Of a DNA stretch of 64,000 bases, positions 25,441 to 34,540 are shown in pieces (position 1 is the stretch's first letter; the number at the start of each line of letters is the position of its first letter). The DNA is from CAIWAH01 sp964602595 (GTDB taxonomy: Bacteria > Verrucomicrobiota > Verrucomicrobiia > Limisphaerales > UBA9464). The translations under genes were made by a program, and so were the position numbers. The notes below the pieces were generated by a model. The model did not search any database. It was not told the origin of the DNA and saw only the letters and a list, made by a program, of their open reading frames with translations. The stretch lies in assembly GCA_964602595.1 (NCBI GenBank), contig CAZRRO010000020.1, forward strand, positions 62,001-126,000, given 5' to 3'.

Positions 25441-25475
25441 GCGTGAGTTTTGGTCCTGTCGCGTGAAATTCACGC
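25441..25475. promoter_or_regulatory. Palindrome with upstream half-copy, possible operator
   Basis: GCGTGAA-A-TTCACGC (25461-25475) is a perfect 7-bp inverted repeat. The half-site GTCGCGTGA occurs again 20 bases before it (25439-25446 and 25459-25466). It lies about 110 bases upstream of the prepilin promoter in a 314-base gap that otherwise holds nothing recognisable. A transcription-factor site is plausible but unproven. Confidence 0.4.
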
Positions 25476-25598
25476 CACCCGGTTCGTTTCCGCAATTCTT
25501 CCCCGCAGCGAAGACCAACTGGCTGCCCGCGTGGAAAAAACGAATCCGTCGGGCGCCTCGGCGAGACGTGCTACATCAGGCCGCCGCGGCAACGGCTT

Positions 25599-27614
25599 TC
25601 ATGCCGCCGCCGGCTTGCCCTTGAGCTTGCCGGGCTTGGCCGTCGAGCGAGGGATCGAACTACGCCACATGTTCTCGGGCAATAGCCCGAGCCCGACCAA
25701 GACTAGCTGGCTGATGATGAAGAGGCCGAGCCACATGAAGGCGCCGCTGGTGAAGCCGTAGCTGTGCAGGCCGATGCCGAGCATGTTGGTTCCAAACCAC
25801 GACCAGCTCGTCACGACATTGCCAACGATGGCGAGGTTCATTAGGCCGCGTTCCCGCACCAAACCACCCCAGCGGGCGTGGAGGATCAGGGCGTTCCACA
25901 GCACGATGATGAGTGCGCCGTTTTCCTTCGGGTCCCAGCCCCAGAAACGGCCCCAGCTCTGGTCGGCCCAAATGCCACCCAGGACGGTGCCGACGAAGCT
26001 GAACAGCGTCGCGAAGCAAACGATGCCGTAAACCATCCGCGCCAACGACTTCGCCACGGCCTCGGTCAACCCCGTGGTAAAGGCGCCGCGCACAATGTAA
26101 ATGATGGCAAGGAAGCCGGCGACGTAGGTGGAGGCGTAGCCCAAGGTCACAATCACGACGTGCGTCGCGAGCCAGAAATTGGTGTCGAGCACGGCCACCA
26201 GCATCGTGAGCGTGTCCCCTCCGAGGGCGAGGTTGTGCGCCACGATCAGGGTCACAAAACCGAGCGCGCTGCCCACCACCAGACCGATGGCATTCTTCCA
26301 GAAACGCTCAAGCAGCAAGCCGAGTCCGACGCTGCCCCAGCCGATGAAGATGGCGGAGGAATACAGGTTCGTGACCGGGGGCCGTCCCTCCAGCCACATG
26401 CGGAAGATCAGGCCGACCGTGTGCAGGACAAACGCCACGGCGATGAGCCAGAACGACGTTTTCCGGGCCCATTCGCTGAAGTTGAACCAGTAATAACAGC
26501 CCAGCAGGAACGCGATCAGGTAGATCGGCATCGTGTTGTAGAACGGCGCCAGGCGGTTGAAGAACGTCTCCCGGCCCGCCTTGCCCAGGTCCGTCGCCAC
26601 CGCGGGATTGGCTGCCAAGCTCTGGCGGTAGGCGGCGAGCGTGGCGTTGAACGTGGCGGCGTCACGGGCGCGGAAGGCCTGGGCCATCTTCACCCACGCC
26701 TCCAGCGAGGCAGGCACCGGCGCGGGGTCCTTGGCGCCGTCCAGCAGCGTGTTGAAGCGCTCCCGCAGCGAATTGAGCATCGCCGAGCCGGCGAGCTCCG
26801 GGTTGCTCGACGCCTTCCGCAAATCCTGGAGCGTGCGAAACAGGTCGCCGGCTTGGTCTCCCCAGACCAGCGAAGCCACGCCAGAACCGATCCGGGACCA
26901 GCCTTCGCGGCCGGGTAGGATCTCGGTCGGCGGCAGGATCAGCGGGGCGTCAAAACTCTCCACCAACTCCCAGTTGAAGATCTGGGTCACCATCTTCTGG
27001 CGCACTTCGGGATCGGCTGACTTGGCCCGGAATTCCTGGGCGAAGGTCCGAAACTGGGCGACATCGGCCAGCAGGTTGGTGGTGTTGCCCGGAATGACGG
27101 TGTTCTTCAGGCGCAGATACAGCGTCAGGGCATTCCGCAGTTTCAACACGGCGCCTTCAAAGGCAGTGCGCTGCGAGGCGTCCTGCTTGCTTTCCAAGAT
27201 GCGGCGCGACTGCTCCTCCAATTCCTTGAAGCCGGGCTCGATCTGGTTCCACGAATAATTTTTGCCGTCCTCGCCGCGGGCTTCGTCCTTCTGCGGCAAT
27301 TTCAGCAGGGAAATCAGGTCCGGGTGATCGATGCGGAAGGTGCGCCGCTGGTCGGCGGCGTCCGGGTTCATGGCCACTTCCGCGAACCATTCGTAGGCTG
27401 GAATCGTCCGACTTTCGTTCCGATCATACACCGAATACCGGTCCCGCATTTGCACCAAGGAATTGCGGGCAGCCGAGTCCAGCGGTTGGTGGCGGCCGTT
27501 GAAGACCACCGGCAAGGCGGCGAATTCCTTCAGGTTGAAGGCCGCGTTCGGGCCGTCGGCCAGGAGGCCGGTGGCGAGGAAACAACCGGCGAGGAATTGG
27601 AGCAGCGTTTTCAT
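25599..27614 (-). CDS. ccsA: Cytochrome c biogenesis protein CcsA (ResC)
   Basis: System II cytochrome c maturation: with ResB it carries haem across the membrane and attaches it to apocytochromes. This 671-residue form has a signal-like N-terminus and about 330 periplasmic residues of unknown function. A C-terminal block of about eight helices follows, with the haem-handling WWD-type motif WGRFWGWDPKE, a preceding VIVTLGYASTYVAGF stretch and several His in or near membranes. The long N-terminal extension is a known variant in Bacteroidetes and Verrucomicrobia. It lies 18 bases after resB, same strand. Confidence 0.92.
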   Translation of the reverse strand: MKTLLQFLAGCFLATGLLADGPNAAFNLKEFAALPVVFNGRHQPLDSAARNSLVQMRDRYSVYDRNESRTIPAYEWFAEVAMNPDAADQRRTFRIDHPDLISLLKLPQKDEARGEDGKNYSWNQIEPGFKELEEQSRRILESKQDASQRTAFEGAVLKLRNALTLYLRLKNTVIPGNTTNLLADVAQFRTFAQEFRAKSADPEVRQKMVTQIFNWELVESFDAPLILPPTEILPGREGWSRIGSGVASLVWGDQAGDLFRTLQDLRKASSNPELAGSAMLNSLRERFNTLLDGAKDPAPVPASLEAWVKMAQAFRARDAATFNATLAAYRQSLAANPAVATDLGKAGRETFFNRLAPFYNTMPIYLIAFLLGCYYWFNFSEWARKTSFWLIAVAFVLHTVGLIFRMWLEGRPPVTNLYSSAIFIGWGSVGLGLLLERFWKNAIGLVVGSALGFVTLIVAHNLALGGDTLTMLVAVLDTNFWLATHVVIVTLGYASTYVAGFLAIIYIVRGAFTTGLTEAVAKSLARMVYGIVCFATLFSFVGTVLGGIWADQSWGRFWGWDPKENGALIIVLWNALILHARWGGLVRERGLMNLAIVGNVVTSWSWFGTNMLGIGLHSYGFTSGAFMWLGLFIISQLVLVGLGLLPENMWRSSIPRSTAKPGKLKGKPAAA

Positions 27615-27632
27615 GGGGCGAAGCAGAATGGG

Positions 27633-28799
27633 TTAGGCGCGCTTCCGGATGAAGCCGACGAGATGGATCATGAACTGCACCGTCAGCCCGAGTCCGACCA
27701 CGATGGTGCCGAGGTAGGGCGTGAGCCACGAGGGGTTCTTGACGACCTGAAACACGCTGGTGCCGCGGTTCACGTCGATCTCGTCCCGGCCCATCTGGTG
27801 CTGGAAGAAGGTCAGCCCGGCGTAGCGCAGCGGATTGTTCATGTAGATGTCCACCTCACGCTTCTCGTTCGTGCGGGGATTCTCCAGCAGCACCCGGCTC
27901 TGGAAATTGCGGGGGATCTCAGTGCCGCGGTAAACCTCGTGGGTCGTCTTCAGCAGCCTGAGCGAGAAATGCTCGTAGTAACGCGTGGGCCGCAGCACGC
28001 CGCGGTAGGTCTTCCCGCCGACCTCAAATTCCTGCTCGTTCAGCACGAGGCTGAACAGCCAGGTGCCCAGCGCCTTCCCGGAGGCGTCCACGATTTCCAT
28101 GACCACCGCGGGCCGGTTCTGCCGGTCCATCGCCCGGGTGGCGGCCGCGGGTTCCATGATCAGGCTCGCGCCGGCCCCTTGCGTCGATGGAGCGGGGCGA
28201 TCCTTGTCCACCATGGGTCCACGCCGGCGAATGTCCGCGTTTTCGGCCCATTGCTTCACGCGCAACGTAAAGGGCAGCTTTTCGTGCCGGATTTCCCGGC
28301 CGGTCGCGAGCAGCGTGGTCGGGATGGCCACGACGTCATCCATGTCCTGGGAGGACGCGTCGGCCAAAATCGCCAGTTCGGTGGCATGGAAGTCTTCCGT
28401 GAAGTTCCGCCACTGGCCCTCGACGAAACTCATGCGGCTTTCCCGCGCGAACATGTCTGTCGCCAACTGTCCGACGAGCAGCAGGATGATGCCGACGTGA
28501 GTGAGGAAAATGCCCGCCTTCTTCCGGGTCCACTGGAAGCGGGTGAAATGGGCCGCCAACAGGTTGACCAGCAGCATCGTCCCCAGCAGGTAACCGCCCG
28601 GCAACAGCACCTTGATCCACTTCAGCGACGGATCGTGCGGGGACCACACGGAATACAGCGACCGGAAATACTTCTCCTGCGCGACGTAGAGACCGTCCTC
28701 CGTCTGCGCCAGCGTGCCGAAGAAAACGACGAGGATGCCCAACGCCAGCAGCCACACGGTCAGCCGGAGCGACGAAAAGAACTGGAGGACGCGCTTCAC
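27633..28799 (-). CDS. resB: Cytochrome c biogenesis protein ResB (Ccs1)
   Basis: Partner of CcsA in system II haem delivery. It has 388 residues from a GTG at 28799: FFSSLRLTVWLLALGILVVF (first helix), two further N-terminal helices, a large periplasmic domain (about 130-345) with FEVGGKTYRGVLRPTRYY, and a last helix near 360-380. The periplasmic YAGLTFFQHQMG matches the conserved YGG/Y-x-x-FYQ-like region of ResB. It lies between the lipoprotein and ccsA in one likely operon. Confidence 0.9.
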   Translation of the reverse strand: MKRVLQFFSSLRLTVWLLALGILVVFFGTLAQTEDGLYVAQEKYFRSLYSVWSPHDPSLKWIKVLLPGGYLLGTMLLVNLLAAHFTRFQWTRKKAGIFLTHVGIILLLVGQLATDMFARESRMSFVEGQWRNFTEDFHATELAILADASSQDMDDVVAIPTTLLATGREIRHEKLPFTLRVKQWAENADIRRRGPMVDKDRPAPSTQGAGASLIMEPAAATRAMDRQNRPAVVMEIVDASGKALGTWLFSLVLNEQEFEVGGKTYRGVLRPTRYYEHFSLRLLKTTHEVYRGTEIPRNFQSRVLLENPRTNEKREVDIYMNNPLRYAGLTFFQHQMGRDEIDVNRGTSVFQVVKNPSWLTPYLGTIVVGLGLTVQFMIHLVGFIRKRA

Positions 28800-28844
28800 A
28801 ATGAAGAAATGGACGGCAGGTGGACGACGACGGACTCCGCAGAT

Positions 28845-29975
28845 TCAGAACTTCACCGACTTCAGGAACTTCACGAAGTTTTCCCGCTCGGCGCCGACCA
28901 CGGCGTCCGGCCCGGTCAGCTTGAAGAACCAGGTGCGGTCGTTCTGGGAAACCACGGCGGCCAACATGCGGGTGCCCTTCAGCTCCCCTTCCCCGGCGAA
29001 ATCCACAAGCGTGGCCTTCCCAGCGGAAACCGGCACCTCCGACGAAATCTTCGGCAAATCCGCCTCGGTCGCGGCTGACAGCCCGAGCTGCTGGGTGCGC
29101 CACCGGTTGATGTTGGCGAGCATGCCGCCGGCCGAACCGCCCAACGCGGAGATCGACAGGTCGGCGACCTGATTGTTGCCGCCGGGCACCTCAAACGTCG
29201 CGAGCCGCATCGGGCGCTGGCCGCCGGCCTTCCAGTGCGCAGGCGGCTCCCATTGCGGGACCGCGGTCGCCGGCGGCGGCGGCACGCCGGCCGTGCTCGT
29301 GCTAGTCATGGGCGGAATCGGGTTCGGCGCGGCAGGCGCAGCCGGGGCGGCCGCCGCCTCGGTCGGGGACGGGATGGTGGTCTGCACCGATTGCAACCAG
29401 GCGCGGAACTTGGGCTCGTTCTCCAAGGCGAGTTGATCCTCGCCGCGCAGCTTGAAAAAGATCGTCGTGCCTTCGAGGTCGAGGATCGCGGCGAGGGTGC
29501 GTTCCTTGAACTTGCCCTCGAGGTTGGCGGCTTCGCTGACGAGGTTCACCAGCTTGCCCGTGGTGGTGCCGATCGGCACACCCTTCACTTCGCCGTCGAG
29601 TTTTGCCTCGGTGATTGGCGCCAGCTTCAGCTCATTGCGCCAGCGGTTGACGTTGTCCAGCAGGCTGCCGGATTGGCCGCCCAACGGCACAACGGAGATG
29701 TCCACGCTGCGCCCGTCCGCCGCCTTGACCTCGTAGCTGGCGATCCGCATGCCCGAGCTGGCCTTGGCATTCCAGCCATCCGGCACCACCCAGGGCAACT
29801 TCGCCGCTGCGGTCGCCCCGCCGCCATGGGGATCAGCGCCGCCACCGCCGTGCGCCGCCGCCACCGGCGGGGTGGGGGAATCCTTGGGCGCCTGATAGAC
29901 CTGGATCTCCTCACGCTTGCAGCCTAGCGACGCAAACACGAGGGCGGAGAGCAAAGGGATGGTCCGACGAAACAT
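28845..29975 (-). CDS. Lipoprotein with a duplicated domain, cytochrome c maturation operon
   Basis: A 376-residue predicted lipoprotein: signal peptide with lipobox ASLGC (Cys at about 19), then a Gly/Pro/Ala/His-rich linker. Two copies of a domain of about 120 residues follow. The first begins WVVPDGWNAKASSGMRIASY with VDISVVPLGGQSGSLLDNVN; the second begins QWEPPAHWKAGGQRPMRLAT with VADLSISALGGSAGGMLANI. Each copy ends with a phrase like TIFFKLRGED / TWFFKLTGPD. No function is known to me. Its place directly before resB and ccsA suggests a role near haem or cytochrome handling in the periplasm. Confidence 0.8.
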   Translation of the reverse strand: MFRRTIPLLSALVFASLGCKREEIQVYQAPKDSPTPPVAAAHGGGGADPHGGGATAAAKLPWVVPDGWNAKASSGMRIASYEVKAADGRSVDISVVPLGGQSGSLLDNVNRWRNELKLAPITEAKLDGEVKGVPIGTTTGKLVNLVSEAANLEGKFKERTLAAILDLEGTTIFFKLRGEDQLALENEPKFRAWLQSVQTTIPSPTEAAAAPAAPAAPNPIPPMTSTSTAGVPPPPATAVPQWEPPAHWKAGGQRPMRLATFEVPGGNNQVADLSISALGGSAGGMLANINRWRTQQLGLSAATEADLPKISSEVPVSAGKATLVDFAGEGELKGTRMLAAVVSQNDRTWFFKLTGPDAVVGAERENFVKFLKSVKF

Positions 29976-30144
29976 CGCCCCTTAGTAGACTTTGGGCCGG
30001 TGGCCGGCAAGCAACCCTTCCCGAATGCATCGCAACAGCAAAACTGCTGACCTGCCCCACCGACGGGGATTGGCGGCCTGTCTGGCCGTTGCGCCCTGTC
30101 TCCGCGCTTGGCGACCGCCGGGGCATCCTGTTCGATGGGCCGGC

Positions 30145-33030
30145 ATGCCTTTCCCCTTCGCCACCGACCAATCCCGTCGCCTGCGTTGGCTGGCCGCGGC
30201 GCTGGCGTTCGCCGGGGCCATCCTGCCGGTAATCGGCGGCGCGGAATCGCTTGGCCAATTGCCACCCGCCGCGGGCCGGGCCGTGGATTTCGTCCAGGAC
30301 ATCCAACCGCTCTTCACCCGAGCGTGTTTCTCCTGCCACGGCCCGCAGAAACAGCAGGGCGGCTACCGGCTGGACTTGCCCGACGCCGCGCTCCGGGGCG
30401 GCGAAACGTATTCACCGGCCATCAAGCCGGGCGACAGCGCGGGCAGCCCGCTAATCCGGCTCGTGGCCGGCCTGGTCCCCGACACGCAAATGCCCGCCAA
30501 AGGTGAGCCGCTGACCGCGGCGGAAATCGGACTCCTGCGCGCCTGGATTGACCAAGGGGCGAAGTTCCCCGCGGACGCCCAAGCGGAAGCCGACCCGCTC
30601 AAGTCGCACTGGTCCTTCCAGCCCGTGCGCCGGCCGGCCGTGCCCGCGGTCGGGAAACGTCCGGCGAAAAGCACCAACCCGCTGGACGCCTTCATCACTG
30701 CCCGGCTGGCCGAGGATAAACTCGCCCCGTCGCCCACGGCGGACCGGACCACACTGATTCGGCGGCTGTATTTCGTCATGCTCGGCCTGCCGCCGACGCC
30801 CGAGGAGGTCGCGGCGTTTATGTCCGATCGGAAACCGCAGGCCTTCGAACGGTTGGTGGACCAGGTGCTCGCCGACCCACGCTACGGCGAACGCTGGGGC
30901 CGGCATTGGCTGGACGTGGTGCGGTTTGCCGAAAGCAACGGCTTCGAGACCAACCGCGAACGCCTCAACGCCTGGCGCTACCGTGACTACGTCATCGCCG
31001 CCCTCAACGACGACAAGCCCTATGACCAGTTCATCCGCGAACAGCTCGCCGGCGACGCCCTCGGCGCGGACGTGGCGACCGGCTTCCTCGTCGGCGGACC
31101 CGTGGACATCGTGAAGAGCCCCGACGTCGCCCTCACCGCGCAGCAGCGGGCCGACGAACTCGACGACATGGTCGGCACGACCGGCACGGCCTTCCTTGGC
31201 CTGACCACCGGCTGCGCCCGCTGCCATTCGCACAAGTTCGACCCGATCTCGCACCGCGAATACCACGCGCAGGCGGCCATCTTTGCCGGGGTGCAGCACG
31301 GCGACCGGGCCCTGCCGCTGCCGGCCGACCAGCAGGCCAAGCTGGCGCAGGCGGACGGACGCATCCGGGAACTGGAGGGCAAACTCGTGCCGTTCCTCCC
31401 GCAGCCGCCAGCGCCGCCCCGCGACGGCAAAGGCCGGCCGGCGGTGAACTTCGCCCGCAACGAGGACGCCTTCGCCCCGGTTGAAGCTAAGTTCGTGCGT
31501 TTCACGATCCTCGCGACGACCGGCGGCGAGCCGTGTCTGGACGAACTCGAAGTCTGGGCCGGCGACCGCAACGTCGCCTTGGCGACCCACGGCACCCGGG
31601 CCACCGCGTCGGGCAGTCTCGCCGGCTACGAGATCCACAAGCTGGAACATCTCAACGACGGCCGCGGGGGTAATGGCCGTTCGTGGATCTCCAGCGAGGC
31701 GGGACGCGGCTGGGTGCAGCTCGAATTCCCGCGGGCCGAACGAATCAGCCGGGTCGTCTGGGGCCGGGACCGCGAGGGGCAGTTCAAGGACCGGCTCGCA
31801 ACCCAGTATCGGGTCGAGGCCGGGCTCACGACGAACGACTGGCAGCGGGTCGCCAGTTCGGACGACCGGGAACCCTTTGCGGGCAAATCCGAGAAACCAC
31901 CCGCTCCCGCCTACGAATTCGCCGGCCGGCCCGAGGCGGAGGCGACCCAAGGGAAACAGTGGCTCGCGGAACTCGAACAAGTTCGCGGGCAGCGCGCCGA
32001 GTGGGCCAAGGCGCCGGCGATCTACGCGGGCAACTTCACGCAACCGGGAGTCACGCACCGGCTGCATCGCGGCGATCCGTTGCAGCCGCGCGAAACCGTG
32101 GCACCGGGCACGTTGGCCATTTTCAACCCCCTCACGCTCGCGACCAACACACCCGAGCAGCAGCGCCGCCGGCAGCTCGCCGACTGGATCGCCAGCCCGG
32201 AGAATCCGCTGACCGCGCGGGTGATCGTGAACCGCCTCTGGCAGCATCACTTCGGGGTCGGCCTCGTGAGCACGCCGAATGACTTCGGGAAAAACGGCGC
32301 CCGGCCGACCCACCCGGAACTGCTGGACTGGCTCGCCAGCGAACTGGTCCACCCGGAAGTGCGGTCCGTTGACGGTTCGCCGGCCCGCCCGTGGTCGCTC
32401 AAGCATCTCCACCGGCTCATCCTCACGAGCGCCACCTGGCGCCAGGCGAGCACGCCGCGCCCCGAGGCGCTGAAGGTGGATGCCGGCAGCCGGCTGCTCT
32501 GGCGTTTCCCGCCGCGGCGGCTGGAAGCCGAAGGCATCCGCGACAGCATTCTTGCCGTCAGCGGCAACCTCGACCGGACGTCCGGCGGGCCGAGCTTCTA
32601 CCTCCACGAGGTGGACCGGGAGAACGTCTATCATTATCGGCCGAAGGAAGAGTTCGGCCCGGCCGAGACCCGCCGCATGGTTTATGCGTTCAAGGTGCGC
32701 ATGGAACAGGACGGCATATTCGGCGCGTTCGACTGTCCCGACGGCAGCCTGGTGATGCCCAAGCGCAGCGTCTCGACCACCCCATTGCAGGCGCTGAACC
32801 TGTTCAACAGCCGCTTCAGCCTCGACCAATCCGCGGTCTTCGCCGCGCGTTTGCGCCGGGAAGCCGGCGAGAACCTCCCGGCGCAGGTCCGCCGGGCGTG
32901 GCAACTGGCCTTCAACCGGGCGCCCAGCCGAAGTGAGATGCGGGAGGCCGTCGCCTTTGCCCGGGCCGAAGGCGTGCCGGCGTTGTGCCGCGCGGTGCTG
33001 AACGCGAACGAATTCCTCTTCCTCCCATGA
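30145..33030 (+). CDS. Cytochrome c-DUF1549-DUF1553 protein (PSD1 type)
   Basis: A large secreted protein of the Planctomycetes-Verrucomicrobia type, 961 residues from ATG 30145, which begins a signal peptide. Longer starts at 30025 and 29992 are possible. The N-terminal PSCyt1 domain carries the haem motif CFSCHG. DUF1549 follows (about 160-370: ADPRYGERWGRHWLDVVRFA and TTGCARCHSHKFDPI, a second CxxCH). In the middle is a discoidin-like insert (FVRFTILATTGGEPCLDELEV), and then DUF1553 (VNRLWQHHFGVGLV, WRFPPRRLEAEGIRDSIL, STTPLQALNLFNS). It overlaps the DUF1501 gene by four bases, the standard pairing. The pair is often linked to carbohydrate or sulfatase systems, but the reaction is unknown. 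Confidence 0.93.
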   Translation: MPFPFATDQSRRLRWLAAALAFAGAILPVIGGAESLGQLPPAAGRAVDFVQDIQPLFTRACFSCHGPQKQQGGYRLDLPDAALRGGETYSPAIKPGDSAGSPLIRLVAGLVPDTQMPAKGEPLTAAEIGLLRAWIDQGAKFPADAQAEADPLKSHWSFQPVRRPAVPAVGKRPAKSTNPLDAFITARLAEDKLAPSPTADRTTLIRRLYFVMLGLPPTPEEVAAFMSDRKPQAFERLVDQVLADPRYGERWGRHWLDVVRFAESNGFETNRERLNAWRYRDYVIAALNDDKPYDQFIREQLAGDALGADVATGFLVGGPVDIVKSPDVALTAQQRADELDDMVGTTGTAFLGLTTGCARCHSHKFDPISHREYHAQAAIFAGVQHGDRALPLPADQQAKLAQADGRIRELEGKLVPFLPQPPAPPRDGKGRPAVNFARNEDAFAPVEAKFVRFTILATTGGEPCLDELEVWAGDRNVALATHGTRATASGSLAGYEIHKLEHLNDGRGGNGRSWISSEAGRGWVQLEFPRAERISRVVWGRDREGQFKDRLATQYRVEAGLTTNDWQRVASSDDREPFAGKSEKPPAPAYEFAGRPEAEATQGKQWLAELEQVRGQRAEWAKAPAIYAGNFTQPGVTHRLHRGDPLQPRETVAPGTLAIFNPLTLATNTPEQQRRRQLADWIASPENPLTARVIVNRLWQHHFGVGLVSTPNDFGKNGARPTHPELLDWLASELVHPEVRSVDGSPARPWSLKHLHRLILTSATWRQASTPRPEALKVDAGSRLLWRFPPRRLEAEGIRDSILAVSGNLDRTSGGPSFYLHEVDRENVYHYRPKEEFGPAETRRMVYAFKVRMEQDGIFGAFDCPDGSLVMPKRSVSTTPLQALNLFNSRFSLDQSAVFAARLRREAGENLPAQVRRAWQLAFNRAPSRSEMREAVAFARAEGVPALCRAVLNANEFLFLP

Positions 33031-34529
33031 GCGCCCCGCAGCCCAACTTCCGCAGCCCGCTGCTCAACCGCCGCCGCTTCTTCGCGGACACCGGCATGGG
33101 CTTGGGCGCCATCGCACTCACGCACCTGCTCAGCCGGCAGGGTCTGCTCGCGGCGAATGCCGCGGCCAAGGAACCCTTCCGCCCGCGGATCCGGCCGGAC
33201 CAACCCTACGCGCCACGCGAGACGCACTTCGCGCCCAAGGCGAAGAATGTGCTGGTGATCTTTTGCAGCGGCGCGTGCAGCCAGCTCGACACCTTCGACT
33301 ACAAGCCCGAGCTGATCCGCCGGCACGGCCAGCCGATGCCCGGCCAGGAAAACCTGATCACCTTCCAAGGGGAACAGGGCGCACTCGCGAAGAGCCCTTG
33401 GGAATTCAAGCCGCGCGGCCAGAGCGGCAAGATGATTTCCGAACTCGTGCCCCGCATCGGCGCGCTGGCAGACGACCTGTGCTTCATCCACTCGATGCAG
33501 GGGAAGACCAACACGCACGGTCCCGGCGAGAACTTCATGTCCACCTGCAACACGCTCGACGGGTTCCCCAGCCTCGGTGCGTGGGTCACCTACGCGCTCG
33601 GCAGTGCGGACCAGAGCCTGCCGTCCTACGTGGCGATTCCCGACCCGCGGGGCAAACCCCAGAACAGCGTGAACAACTGGGGCCCGGGGTTCCTGCCGGC
33701 CGCCTTCCAGGGCACGGAATTCAACGCCACGAACCCGATTCGCAATCTTGCCCGCCCTCCCCAGGTGCCGGCCACGAGCGACACCGCGACGCGGAAATTC
33801 CTGCAACGCCTGAACGAGGAGCATGCGGCCCGGTTTCCCGGCGACTCCGAACTCGCCGCGCGCATCGCCAGCTACGAGCTCGCCGCCCGCATGCAGCTCA
33901 CGATCCCGGAGGTGGCCGACCTCGGCAACGAGCCGGCCCACATCCTGAAGCTCTACGGGGCGGACGAAGGCGGCTCCAAGCTCAACGAAACCCGCGCCGC
34001 CTACGCGCGGAATTGCATCCTCGCCCGTCGCCTCGTCGAGAAGGGCGTGCGGTTCGTCCAGCTTTTCAACGGCGCCTACCAGACCGGCGGCGAAGGCGTG
34101 AGCAACTGGGACGGCCACAAGCAGCTCCAGAAGGATTACAGCCTCCACGGCCCGGTGCTCGATCAGCCGACCGCCGGGCTGCTCATCGACCTGAAACAAC
34201 GCGGCCTGCTCGATGACACGCTCGTCGTCTGGTGCACGGAATTCGGCAGGATGCCCACGTTCCAAAAGGGCGCCCAGGGCCGGGACCACAATCCGGCCGG
34301 CTTCACCTGCTGGCTCGCCGGCGCCGGCGTGAAGAAGGGCTTCAGCTACGGGGCCACCGACGAGTTCGGCTACAAGGCGGTGGAAAACGTGGTCACGGTC
34401 TATGACCTGCACGCCACGATCCTCCACCTGCTCGGCCTCGAGCACGAGCGCCTCACCTACTACCACAACGGGCTCGAACGCCGCCTCACGGACGTTCATG
34501 GCCACGTCGTGCGTGGCATCCTCGCGTAA
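33027..34529 (+). CDS. DUF1501 protein
   Basis: A 500-residue partner of the preceding gene, coupled through ATGA (33027-33030). The N-terminus NRRRFFADTGMGLGAIAL is a twin-arginine-like signal. The body shows the DUF1501 features CSGACSQLDTFDYKP, HSMQGKTNTHGPGENFM, DGHKQLQKDYSLHGPVL and VVWCTEFGRMPTF. The fold is sulfatase/alkaline-phosphatase-like, but the usual sulfatase cysteine motif is absent. The protein presumably acts in the periplasm, exported folded through Tat. Confidence 0.93.
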   Translation: MSAPQPNFRSPLLNRRRFFADTGMGLGAIALTHLLSRQGLLAANAAAKEPFRPRIRPDQPYAPRETHFAPKAKNVLVIFCSGACSQLDTFDYKPELIRRHGQPMPGQENLITFQGEQGALAKSPWEFKPRGQSGKMISELVPRIGALADDLCFIHSMQGKTNTHGPGENFMSTCNTLDGFPSLGAWVTYALGSADQSLPSYVAIPDPRGKPQNSVNNWGPGFLPAAFQGTEFNATNPIRNLARPPQVPATSDTATRKFLQRLNEEHAARFPGDSELAARIASYELAARMQLTIPEVADLGNEPAHILKLYGADEGGSKLNETRAAYARNCILARRLVEKGVRFVQLFNGAYQTGGEGVSNWDGHKQLQKDYSLHGPVLDQPTAGLLIDLKQRGLLDDTLVVWCTEFGRMPTFQKGAQGRDHNPAGFTCWLAGAGVKKGFSYGATDEFGYKAVENVVTVYDLHATILHLLGLEHERLTYYHNGLERRLTDVHGHVVRGILA

Positions 34530-34540
34530 GGGGATTCCAA

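Noticed and set aside
30451..32904. Long minus-strand open frame (817 codons) opposite the cytochrome c/DUF1549/DUF1553 gene
   Set aside because: It is an antisense shadow of a GC-rich gene: the product is rich in Arg, Gly and His with no motif, while the plus strand has a full set of conserved domains.
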